DNA from: Archaeoglobaceae archaeon
GTDB taxonomy: Archaea > Halobacteriota > Archaeoglobi > Archaeoglobales > Archaeoglobaceae
Assembly (NCBI GenBank): GCA_027066965.1
Contig: JAMOMT010000164.1
Span: 1-6,532, forward strand
Direction: 5' to 3'
DNA: 6,532 nucleotides
The stretch's first letter is position 1, and each line of letters opens with the position of its first letter. This document shows positions 1 to 5,339 of the stretch, piece by piece. A model generated the notes under the pieces. The model saw only the letters and a program-made list of their open reading frames with translations, was not told the DNA's origin and made no database searches. The translations under genes were made by a program, and so were the position numbers.

Positions 1-206
1 GGGAGAGGGGAGGGATTGTCAAGCACGTTGAGCGTATCTTTTGCATACTGGCTTAGCTGAACATCAACCACTTGGGTCGACTGAGGAGCAATTAGGAGGG
101 TGGAGCGAAAGAGGAAGTAAGCTACAACCAGCAGAAGCATGGCTGCTACTATGCTTTCGAGCGTGAACATCTGCCCTCTTTTATCTCCTGTAATTTCCTT
201 GAGCAT
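1..206 (-). CDS. Pilin-like protein with class III signal peptide (N-terminal part, cut by window edge)
   Basis: Only the first 68 codons lie in the window; the C-terminus is beyond the left edge. Starting at the ATG at 206 the protein begins MLKEITGDKRGQMFTLES and continues into a hydrophobic stretch (about residues 18-36), then a polar region. The basic, glycine-ended leader KRG followed by Q and a hydrophobic helix is the hallmark of class III signal peptides cut by an archaeal prepilin peptidase. The Q-x-x-T-L-E spacing places the acidic residue at +6 instead of the usual +5 after the G/Q junction. That spacing recalls the haloarchaeal DUF7288-type pilin-like proteins, from memory only. 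The start is supported by an AGGTGA ribosome binding site just upstream. It lies 27 bp downstream of the stop of another pilin-like gene on the same strand, so the two are probably co-transcribed. Likely role: minor subunit of a type IV pilus-like surface structure or pseudopilus. Confidence 0.8.
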   Translation of the reverse strand, partial: MLKEITGDKRGQMFTLESIVAAMLLLVVAYFLFRSTLLIAPQSTQVVDVQLSQYAKDTLNVLDNPSPL

Positions 207-209
207 GAT

Positions 210-216
210 CTCACCT
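210..216 (-). promoter_or_regulatory. Ribosome binding site of the partial pilin-like gene
   Basis: Reading the minus strand, AGGTGAG lies three bases before the ATG at 206 and matches the archaeal anti-Shine-Dalgarno sequence. It sits inside the 27-bp gap between two same-strand genes, consistent with translation of a downstream cistron in a shared transcript. Confidence 0.65.
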
Positions 217-233
217 ACTCAAATTCGCTCGTG

Positions 234-1133
234 TCACCACACGCACACGACGAGTTTGGCGGCAATTCTACCGGCTACGTACTGGCCCGCACTCGAGTAA
301 ACGACGTAACCAGCAACGTTGTGGGAAATCACAGTCAGATTTACGACACCGGGAACTCTGCTTGAAATCTGATTAGTAAGGTCGTAAACTCCCGGAGAGA
401 GGTTACCTCCGTTAGAAGGTATTCTAACTATCTTAGGACCACCCCAGCCCACCTTGCTTGCCTTCACTTGTACCCAGCTTCCCCACCCGTTACCCCACAG
501 CGAAGTATTGGTGACTATCACCGTGAAAGTTCCGATTGGAGCAGAGACATTGAGTATTCTCGTTCTGTTGACTCCCTTCTGCAGGTTCGTTATGTTGTAA
601 ATGAAAGTCGCGTTCGTGAAGTAAACGACCCTCTCATACCTGACGACATCTCCGCAACCTGGAACGGGCTTTCCTACCACCAACAGGGGCTTTCCATTAT
701 AGTAAGAGTAAACAGGGCTGGATGAGTTGCTGTAGAGGTACTGAATGGATATGTTGTAGTTCCTAACTCCGAACATCTCTGCAACATAGTCGTACCCCAT
801 ATCCTTGTAAAGCTCTGAGAAATTCAGGACTTTATCTATCGAGATCTCTCCTGGCTCTCCTGCGCACAACCCGACCCTCACAGTAACATCACCGTTTTTC
901 CAGTGGTCCTGCCAGTCCGTTCCGTTGTATGTACCGTTCGTCCAGTAACCTGGGCTCTCAGCGAGCAGTGCGGCAACCCTGTAGGCTTCCGAGCTCAGAG
1001 ATATGTCGCTCCTTTGAACGACGAATATCGAAGGAAGGTACTGGAGGATGAAGATAAACGTGACCATAAATATCGTCAGCCCCACGAGCACGTCCAAGCT
1101 GAGCTGACCACTCTTCTCCCTACTCTTCACCAT
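234..1133 (-). CDS. Pilin-like, sequon-rich surface protein with class III signal peptide
   Basis: A 299-residue protein starting MVKSREKSGQLSLDVLVG. The basic leader, the G9/Q10 junction, S at +3, D at +5 and the hydrophobic helix at about residues 14-37 fit a class III (type IV pilin-like) signal peptide, which a prepilin peptidase would cut before Q10. The remainder (about 40-299) is a beta-rich, Tyr/Asn/Gly-rich exodomain with twelve N-x-S/T sequons (N66, 70, 104, 127, 136, 174, 180, 189, 195, 209, 244, 265) and three cysteines (90, 160, 297). This suggests a heavily N-glycosylated extracellular protein. It is larger than typical archaeal pilins, so it may be a minor or adaptor pilin. The leader resembles haloarchaeal DUF7287-type proteins, a recollection not tested here. 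It is first in an operon with the partial pilin-like gene. A TATA box about 25 bp before the ATG suggests a leaderless mRNA; an in-frame GTG follows the ATG directly and is an alternative start. Confidence 0.85.
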   Translation of the reverse strand: MVKSREKSGQLSLDVLVGLTIFMVTFIFILQYLPSIFVVQRSDISLSSEAYRVAALLAESPGYWTNGTYNGTDWQDHWKNGDVTVRVGLCAGEPGEISIDKVLNFSELYKDMGYDYVAEMFGVRNYNISIQYLYSNSSSPVYSYYNGKPLLVVGKPVPGCGDVVRYERVVYFTNATFIYNITNLQKGVNRTRILNVSAPIGTFTVIVTNTSLWGNGWGSWVQVKASKVGWGGPKIVRIPSNGGNLSPGVYDLTNQISSRVPGVVNLTVISHNVAGYVVYSSAGQYVAGRIAAKLVVCVW

Positions 1134-1152
1134 TACAATTATGATGTCAATG

Positions 1153-1161
1153 CTTATAAAT
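1153..1161 (-). promoter_or_regulatory. TATA box of the pilin-like operon
   Basis: On the minus strand the sequence reads ATTTATAAG, a strong archaeal TATA box, with a purine-rich GAAAT just upstream as a possible BRE. Its centre is about 24-25 bp before the ATG at 1133, so transcription should begin at or next to the start codon. No Shine-Dalgarno sequence precedes that ATG, which agrees with a leaderless message. Confidence 0.65.
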
Positions 1162-1228
1162 TGATTTCGGTTATCGGAACTCGAAAGCTGAAGAACTAGC
1201 AGGAGAACGGGCGAGGAAAATTAAAAAC

Positions 1229-1238
1229 GCTTATAAAT
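1229..1238 (+). promoter_or_regulatory. TATA box of the six-span membrane protein gene
   Basis: GCTTATAAAT, preceded by an A-rich stretch (AAAAAC) usable as a BRE, is centred about 26 bp before the ATG at 1260. That is the spacing expected for a transcript starting on the start codon. The same ten bases occur at 1152-1161, where read on the opposite strand they serve the divergent pilin-like operon. The 126-bp intergenic region 1134-1259 thus carries two separate divergent core promoters about 77 bp apart; I see no other gene or RNA in it. Confidence 0.65.
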
Positions 1239-1259
1239 AATGAGCATAGCCAGTCTTCG

Positions 1260-2138
1260 ATGAAGTACGCTGCGGAAAAGGCAGTGATTATCCTGTCGCT
1301 CGTCTTCGGTTTTGGCGTGCTTGTAGCCTCTATAGTCTCTCTGTACAACGACTTTTCAGCTGGAAAGAGCTTTGAGTACCTGATGACGGATGTTGTCTTT
1401 TTCACGTTTGGCGTTGTGCTTACCGGCGGAGCTCTCAGGCTCTACAAGCGTCTCGTAAAGATGAGCGCTATGAGTGACGAACTTTTCAATGAACTCGTTT
1501 TCGAAAGACTCAAGCCCGTGCTCGAGGAAGTCGCATACAGCACGGTAGAGCTGAGTGAGGTTAAGGCCGAACTCGAGAAACTCGCTTCGAAGATTGAAAG
1601 GCTCGAAAGGACTGAGAAGTACGGTGTGGTAGGCACGCCCTACAGTGTCGCGTTCTACATGAGGGTGATCGTCGTCAGCCTGATATACATGGGCATATAT
1701 CTATTCATGCTAAACTACTACATGATGGCATACACACCATACCTGCTGATTTTGCTCTATCTCGTGTGGTGGGCTTTCATAACTAGGGAGTTCAACCTGT
1801 TCAGTAGATTCGAAGCGTGGCTCGTTATGGGTATTCCCGTTTTGATAGTACCTGCGATGGCAATAGTTCTCCAGACAGCTGTAGGCGTCGCCCCCCTGAT
1901 GGGCCTAACGTTTGCAACCTCTCTACTCTACGCGTACCTTTACTACCTCTACGCTCAGGAACTTTCATCTGAGTCTAAGAGTGGAAGGAGTGAGGAGTCT
2001 GGAGGCTTCATAAGACCATCTGGTTCACAGCCTATGAACAAAGAAGAGGAAATCGTTAGTAGAGGGAACGAGCCGAACTTTCTGCTGAGAAAGACGAAGA
2101 CTTTCTTCTACGAGATTGTCAGGTGGCTCAGGAGCTAG
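1260..2138 (+). CDS. Six-span membrane protein with central coiled coil, unknown function
   Basis: A 292-residue protein I cannot assign to a family. Two hydrophobic segments (about 7-28 and 41-62) are followed by a charged, heptad-like helical region (about 70-120, rich in E, K and L), then four more hydrophobic segments (about 130-156, 160-175, 184-206, 209-232). A polar, charged tail follows (about 235-292, with SESKSGRSEESGG and a basic aromatic end). With an even number of spans, both termini and the coiled coil could be on the same side, probably the cytoplasm given the basic residues. The start is fixed by a TATA box 26 bp upstream and no leader. The gene is alone between two minus-strand operons and diverges from the pilin-like genes, so a role in the same surface apparatus is possible but rests only on position. 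No catalytic motif is visible. Confidence 0.85.
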   Translation: MKYAAEKAVIILSLVFGFGVLVASIVSLYNDFSAGKSFEYLMTDVVFFTFGVVLTGGALRLYKRLVKMSAMSDELFNELVFERLKPVLEEVAYSTVELSEVKAELEKLASKIERLERTEKYGVVGTPYSVAFYMRVIVVSLIYMGIYLFMLNYYMMAYTPYLLILLYLVWWAFITREFNLFSRFEAWLVMGIPVLIVPAMAIVLQTAVGVAPLMGLTFATSLLYAYLYYLYAQELSSESKSGRSEESGGFIRPSGSQPMNKEEEIVSRGNEPNFLLRKTKTFFYEIVRWLRS

Positions 2139-2161
2139 ACGCTTAGCGTTAACTGACAGTT
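2139..2161. repeat. Two adjacent 11-bp odd palindromes after the stop codon
   Basis: Directly after the stop of the six-span gene, ACGCTTAGCGT (2139-2149) and AACTGACAGTT (2151-2161) each consist of two 5-bp inverted arms around one central base, with one T between them. One-base loops cannot form full hairpins, so these are unlikely to be classic intrinsic terminators. They could be protein sites or chance. Confidence 0.4.
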
Positions 2162-2198
2162 GCTCTTCCTAATGTACTCCATAAGGATAGTTTCATGT

Positions 2199-2204
2199 AA
2201 AAAA
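2199..2204 (-). terminator. Oligo-T terminator of the signal peptidase operon
   Basis: On the minus strand a run of six T begins nine bases after the signal peptidase stop codon (TAG, 2213-2215). Archaeal RNA polymerase commonly terminates at such oligo-T tracts without needing a hairpin. For the convergent plus-strand gene I see only short pyrimidine-rich stretches (about 2160-2169 and 2216-2236), so its terminator is uncertain. Confidence 0.5.
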
Positions 2205-2212
2205 CTCTCAAG

Positions 2213-2959
2213 CTACCTTCTCTTCAATTTCTTCAAAGCCTTCTTCCGAGAGTAACTCTCGAACTCGAGGTACACGTACGCACTCAGACTTATTATTATT
2301 ACTGCCATTGCGTAGCTCTTGAAAGCTCTTATGAGCTTCTGGTAAAAGAGAAACTCTTCACCGTACGGCCCCACACTCCTCATCTGTTTTGCGTTGAGTA
2401 TGAAGTACTTTCCAAGCCCCGGTATCACTATTGGCCTTCCACCTATCATTACTGCCTGAGCTATCACGTCTTTCTTCTTTATCGGTATTAGATCTGGCCC
2501 AGAAGCGTCTCCTCCCGTGTATATTAAGTTTCCCACGATTTTCAGTACCCTGTGCGATACGGGTAGCCCCACATCAGGCCTCCTAAACATTATTATATCT
2601 CCCGGCTTTGGATTTATGTATATAGCCTGAGCTAGGTACATGTCGCCCCTCTTGAAAGTCGGGTACATGCTGTCCGAAACGACTACGGCGAAGAAGAGCT
2701 TATGAGAAAGCGTCAGGTACAGCAGAAAGGCAAACACGAAAAGAACGAGCGAAACTCTTCCGTAAGGAGGTGTATCCTGCCTGAGGTCATTTATTGTCGT
2801 TTCCACGAAACTCTTCCTCCTCACGTAACTGAGGACTCTGAATCTCTCGAAAACTGCGAACTTGCAGCCGGCTCTCGTGAGAGCCAAGACGAGCGACATA
2901 ACGGCTATTGCACTCAGCCCTACTATTTCTGAAGCCAGCAGTTCGAGCTCGAATTCCAT
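2213..2959 (-). CDS. Archaeal-type signal peptidase I
   Basis: A 248-residue membrane protease of the S26 family that removes N-terminal signal peptides from exported proteins at the outer face of the membrane. The box B motif SDSMYP (95-100) supplies the catalytic serine, S97. H136 in SHRVLKI replaces the bacterial lysine, as in archaeal and ER enzymes, and D151 in TGGDAS fits the conserved Asp box. PKPGDIIMF (117-125) is another family block. Hydrophobic segments lie at about 9-28, 69-86 and 213-232, with the catalytic domain between the last two and a strongly basic tail (RKKALKKLKRR) at the end. The extra N-terminal span plus a basic loop (28-67) makes it longer than the simplest archaeal enzymes. 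It is the last gene of the operon, 4 bp after the tail-anchored winged-helix gene, and its ribosome binding site overlaps that gene's stop codon, suggesting translational coupling. Confidence 0.93.
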   Translation of the reverse strand: MEFELELLASEIVGLSAIAVMSLVLALTRAGCKFAVFERFRVLSYVRRKSFVETTINDLRQDTPPYGRVSLVLFVFAFLLYLTLSHKLFFAVVVSDSMYPTFKRGDMYLAQAIYINPKPGDIIMFRRPDVGLPVSHRVLKIVGNLIYTGGDASGPDLIPIKKKDVIAQAVMIGGRPIVIPGLGKYFILNAKQMRSVGPYGEEFLFYQKLIRAFKSYAMAVIIISLSAYVYLEFESYSRKKALKKLKRR

Positions 2960-2963
2960 GAAC

Positions 2964-2971
2964 TCACCCTC
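2964..2971 (-). promoter_or_regulatory. Ribosome binding site of signal peptidase, overlapping the upstream stop
   Basis: GAGGGTGA on the minus strand contains both the TGA stop of the winged-helix gene and a GGTGA Shine-Dalgarno sequence four bases before the ATG at 2959. The overlap fixes the signal peptidase start and links its translation to that of the upstream gene. Confidence 0.65.
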
Positions 2972-3308
2972 GGAGGTAGGCTATGAGAGAGGCGAGGAGC
3001 ACAAAAAACGTCACAGCTATCGCGAGCTCGAGAACCATCCTCCAGTACTTTCTCATGTCGACGTAGTACTCGAGGGGGTACATTCCGTTCACCCACTTAA
3101 GCTCGGAGTACGCAAGTTCCGTCGGTCTCATGTCCCAGTCGAGGTACCCTTTCTCAATCAACCTCCTTACCGCTACGTTTGCCGTTATTTCGGTAATGCC
3201 ACAGCGCGAGGCTATCTTTCTGACGTTTTTGGTTCCGAGTATCACACTTTCCAGTACACACTCCTCAATCTCCGAGAGAGTTTGTGATTTCACCTCCTTC
3301 TCTCTCAT
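2964..3308 (-). CDS. Tail-anchored winged-helix protein, copy 1
   Basis: A 114-residue protein with an N-terminal winged-helix-type DNA-binding domain (about 10-70) and one C-terminal hydrophobic span (about 92-112) ending in RG. This places the DNA-binding part in the cytoplasm, held at the membrane. The HTH region reads LSEIEECVL, then VRKIASRCGIT as the likely second helix, then a recognition helix ending RLIEKGYLD; the following RPTELAYSEL resembles a MarR-like wing. It is clearly paralogous to the protein at 6091-6501. The arrangement recalls ArnR-type membrane-bound regulators. I chose the ATG at 3308 because GGGGAG lies four bases upstream. The open frame extends twelve codons to a TTG at 3344 directly after the upstream stop, but that has no good ribosome binding site. 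It lies between the anchored exoprotein and signal peptidase genes in one operon. Target DNA and signal are unknown. Confidence 0.8.
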   Translation of the reverse strand: MREKEVKSQTLSEIEECVLESVILGTKNVRKIASRCGITEITANVAVRRLIEKGYLDWDMRPTELAYSELKWVNGMYPLEYYVDMRKYWRMVLELAIAVTFFVLLASLIAYLRG

Positions 3309-3312
3309 CGCG

Positions 3313-3318
3313 CTCCCC
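3313..3318 (-). promoter_or_regulatory. Ribosome binding site deciding the winged-helix copy 1 start
   Basis: GGGGAG on the minus strand, four bases before the ATG at 3308, favours that ATG over the upstream TTG at 3344. It is not a perfect GGTGA-type match, so the support is moderate. Confidence 0.5.
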
Positions 3319-3344
3319 TTTTCTAGTCCAAGATTCTCGTTCAA

Positions 3345-5249
3345 TCAATCTCTCATAAATATTCTCAGTACTATCAGCACTGCCAACACACCAGCTGAAA
3401 TTGCTACTATGGCTGCCCCAGCTCTGTGTTCCGGAGTCTTCTTTATCTTCAGCTTCTCCACACCGACCTGTCCGCTGCTCGGAGACTTGACAAAGAAAAC
3501 CTGCATCAAGTCGCTACCAGGTATTGTGACCCTATAGCTTCCTGGCTTCGAAGGAATGTACTGGAAAGTTATGGTTTCCGACTGTCCGGTTTTCAGGAAG
3601 ATGTCCTTGCTGAACGCTGTCTCTCCGTTTACAAGAACCTTTATGAGCTCAGAACCAGATTTTCCGAGATTTCTAACCTTGAACGTCACATTTATCGGGG
3701 TGCTCACATTAACGAGAGGTGGCATTCCGCTGCCTGGAGGTCCCCTGACCTCGAGAGATAGAAACTCGAACTTCGTTGGCAGCTCTGTTGCGACCGATAT
3801 TCTAACGACTAATCCCTTGTCCAATCTAAGGTTGTAATAGGAATCGTAAATGCCCGAGGCATCTGTGTAGTTCCAGCCGTAGTTGTAGAACATCACTGCA
3901 AGCTCGTCCCTGTAGGTTGTCCAGTAGTCAGGATTGTCACATATTAAAGTACCATTTTTCTCGAAAAATGGAATCAGAAAGCTCGGATTGAAGTTTGGAG
4001 ATGAGTTCACATAAAACAGTATATCCACATCCTTGAGGTGTAGTGCATCTCTGACGCCGACGTACCTAATAGGCGCGTGGCTTTCCTCCTTTACTATCTC
4101 AAGAAGGATCGGAAGTATTTTCTCGGCTCTCTCGTCACTTCCCTTAAGCAGGGCAATGTTCACAACTCCCTTGTAACCTTCCACCCTGTAGGCGTAGGCG
4201 AGCATGTTAGTTATCATCTTTACTGCGTCCTCTCTGTTGAGAGTTGTTTCGTTTAAGTTAGCCAAAGCCTCGCTCAGACTTACGTTGCTTTCAGACGTTA
4301 TTCCAGCACTCCCAAGCACGTAGTCGTTTGGAGAGTAAATTATTGTCCCGTTCTTTACTCTACCAGCAGTTACACTATCGTCATAAACGAGTGGGGATAC
4401 GACTATGGGTAGGTTAAGCAAGTAGGTGGTATGATCAGCAACGACCTTTATGACGTGTTCTCCTCCTTTCAGTGGTGGTATTTTGAGGGAGACTGTCTTC
4501 ACATCTCTCGGAGGTACGCTAACGCTTACGGAGTCGACGACTTTTCCGTCAACAAGTACTCTAACGGTGGTTTTGCCCTCCACGTCTCGCGGATTGAGGA
4601 TGGAAACAATGACCGTGTTCGAGACATTTACAGGGAGAGTTTTTGCCTCAAGCTTTTCGTTGAACAGATAGAACTTCTCCGGCACGCTGTTGCTAACGTA
4701 AAAAGTCAGCTCCTTCTTCGCGTAGGGTGCTTCTTTCCTCGGGATTGTGGATATGGAAGGAGATGTCTCTCCGGAATACAGTATCTTATAGTAGAGGTCG
4801 TTGTAGCTCAGCTGAGTGGGCAAGGTATCCAAGACATCGAAGGCATAAGCGTCGAGCGTGTACTTACCACAAATCCAGTCTTCTGGAATGTCCACGTCGA
4901 GAACAGTGTAAAGCTTGTCCTTGTAGCTGAGGGTTGACAAACTCGTTACCTTTCCGTAGACTACGTAGCCCTTTGGATCTTTTATTATAACGACGAAGTC
5001 AACTGCAGCAGCCCTGTTTATGTTGACGTTATCGACAGCAAGGTAAACCTTCATCGTTTCTCCTGGTTTGAAAATGAGTGGGTTTCGTGGAATGTAGTGA
5101 CCGTATCCGAAAACGTTGCTAACTATTGCAGCATGAAAGTCAGCCGGTGAGAAAGCTATACACGATTGAGTAGTTACGATTAAAATCAAAGTGACGAAAA
5201 TTAAAATCGCTGCACCTCTTGTACACTGTTTCAGGAGAGCTGGTGCCAT
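3345..5249 (-). CDS. Secreted, C-terminally anchored surface protein with CARDB/Ig-like domains
   Basis: A 634-residue exported protein. A signal peptide (about 1-32, hydrophobic core 13-26, possible cut after A32) is followed by a beta-rich region with KPGETMKVYLAV (about 58-160), a CARDB-like beta-sandwich (about 205-287, with VRVLVDGKVVDS and PPLKGGEHVIKV) and an alpha/beta domain (about 340-475). A second CARDB-like domain (about 512-585, with INVTFKVRNLGKSG and PSKPGSYRV) precedes one transmembrane helix (about 611-630) with a short basic end. The bulk would sit outside the cell, anchored at the C-terminus. Nine N-x-S/T sequons (N208, 300, 322, 333, 415, 432, 460, 514, 520) suggest glycosylation. 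The alpha/beta part may resemble ThuA/GATase-like folds, but no catalytic residues are evident. First gene of an operon with the winged-helix and signal peptidase genes; a TATA box about 25 bp before the ATG implies a leaderless mRNA. Possible roles are S-layer-associated protein, adhesin or sensor; none is shown. Confidence 0.85.
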   Translation of the reverse strand: MAPALLKQCTRGAAILIFVTLILIVTTQSCIAFSPADFHAAIVSNVFGYGHYIPRNPLIFKPGETMKVYLAVDNVNINRAAAVDFVVIIKDPKGYVVYGKVTSLSTLSYKDKLYTVLDVDIPEDWICGKYTLDAYAFDVLDTLPTQLSYNDLYYKILYSGETSPSISTIPRKEAPYAKKELTFYVSNSVPEKFYLFNEKLEAKTLPVNVSNTVIVSILNPRDVEGKTTVRVLVDGKVVDSVSVSVPPRDVKTVSLKIPPLKGGEHVIKVVADHTTYLLNLPIVVSPLVYDDSVTAGRVKNGTIIYSPNDYVLGSAGITSESNVSLSEALANLNETTLNREDAVKMITNMLAYAYRVEGYKGVVNIALLKGSDERAEKILPILLEIVKEESHAPIRYVGVRDALHLKDVDILFYVNSSPNFNPSFLIPFFEKNGTLICDNPDYWTTYRDELAVMFYNYGWNYTDASGIYDSYYNLRLDKGLVVRISVATELPTKFEFLSLEVRGPPGSGMPPLVNVSTPINVTFKVRNLGKSGSELIKVLVNGETAFSKDIFLKTGQSETITFQYIPSKPGSYRVTIPGSDLMQVFFVKSPSSGQVGVEKLKIKKTPEHRAGAAIVAISAGVLAVLIVLRIFMRD

Positions 5250-5270
5250 ATCGGCCAGATTATGAAAAGA

Positions 5271-5278
5271 GATAAATA
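5271..5278 (-). promoter_or_regulatory. TATA box of the exoprotein/winged-helix/signal peptidase operon
   Basis: On the minus strand TATTTATC is centred about 25 bp before the ATG at 5249, predicting a transcript that starts at or next to the start codon. No Shine-Dalgarno sequence precedes this ATG, consistent with a leaderless message. It forms one arm of a palindrome with the plus-strand box beside it. Confidence 0.6.
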
Positions 5279-5279
5279 G

Positions 5280-5287
5280 TTTATCAT
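5280..5287 (+). promoter_or_regulatory. Probable TATA box of the MinD-like operon
   Basis: TTTATCAT on the plus strand would start transcription near 5308-5310, giving a leader of about 30 bases before the ATG at 5340. Unlike the other three promoters in the window, this gene would then have a leader and a ribosome binding site. A weaker TATA-like GATAAG at 5300-5305 is an alternative that could serve a leaderless GTG start at 5331. Confidence 0.45.
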
Positions 5288-5328
5288 TTTAGAAGTCCTG
5301 ATAAGCCGATTAAGCTGACCTCCGGCCT

Positions 5329-5333
5329 GGGTG
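5329..5333 (+). promoter_or_regulatory. Candidate ribosome binding site of the MinD-like gene
   Basis: GGGTG lies six bases before the ATG at 5340 and partly matches the archaeal GGTGA consensus. It supports the ATG over an in-frame GTG at 5331, which lies within this very motif. Confidence 0.45.
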
Positions 5334-5339
5334 CCGCTT

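Noticed and set aside
1240..1263. A seven-codon open frame (ATG at 1240) whose stop overlaps the start of the six-span gene, like a leader peptide
   Set aside because: The TATA box at 1229-1238 should start transcription near 1260, downstream of this frame, so it is probably not in the mRNA, and it has no ribosome binding site.
2862..3287. A 141-codon plus-strand open frame opposite the signal peptidase and winged-helix genes
   Set aside because: Both minus-strand genes have recognised domains and ribosome binding sites; the opposite frame has no domain or signal.
3309..3344. TTG at 3344 as the start of winged-helix copy 1
   Set aside because: No convincing ribosome binding site precedes it, while the ATG at 3308 has GGGGAG at good spacing; the twelve extra residues lie outside the HTH domain shared with the paralogue.
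4431..4937. A 168-codon plus-strand open frame inside the large exoprotein gene
   Set aside because: It is antisense to a long frame with signal peptide, CARDB-like domains and membrane anchor; its translation shows no recognisable motif.
5151..5180. A lipoprotein signal (C30 after the hydrophobic core of the exoprotein leader)
   Set aside because: The residues before C30 are T-Q-S, not the L-[AS]-[GA] lipobox, and the protein already has a C-terminal membrane helix.
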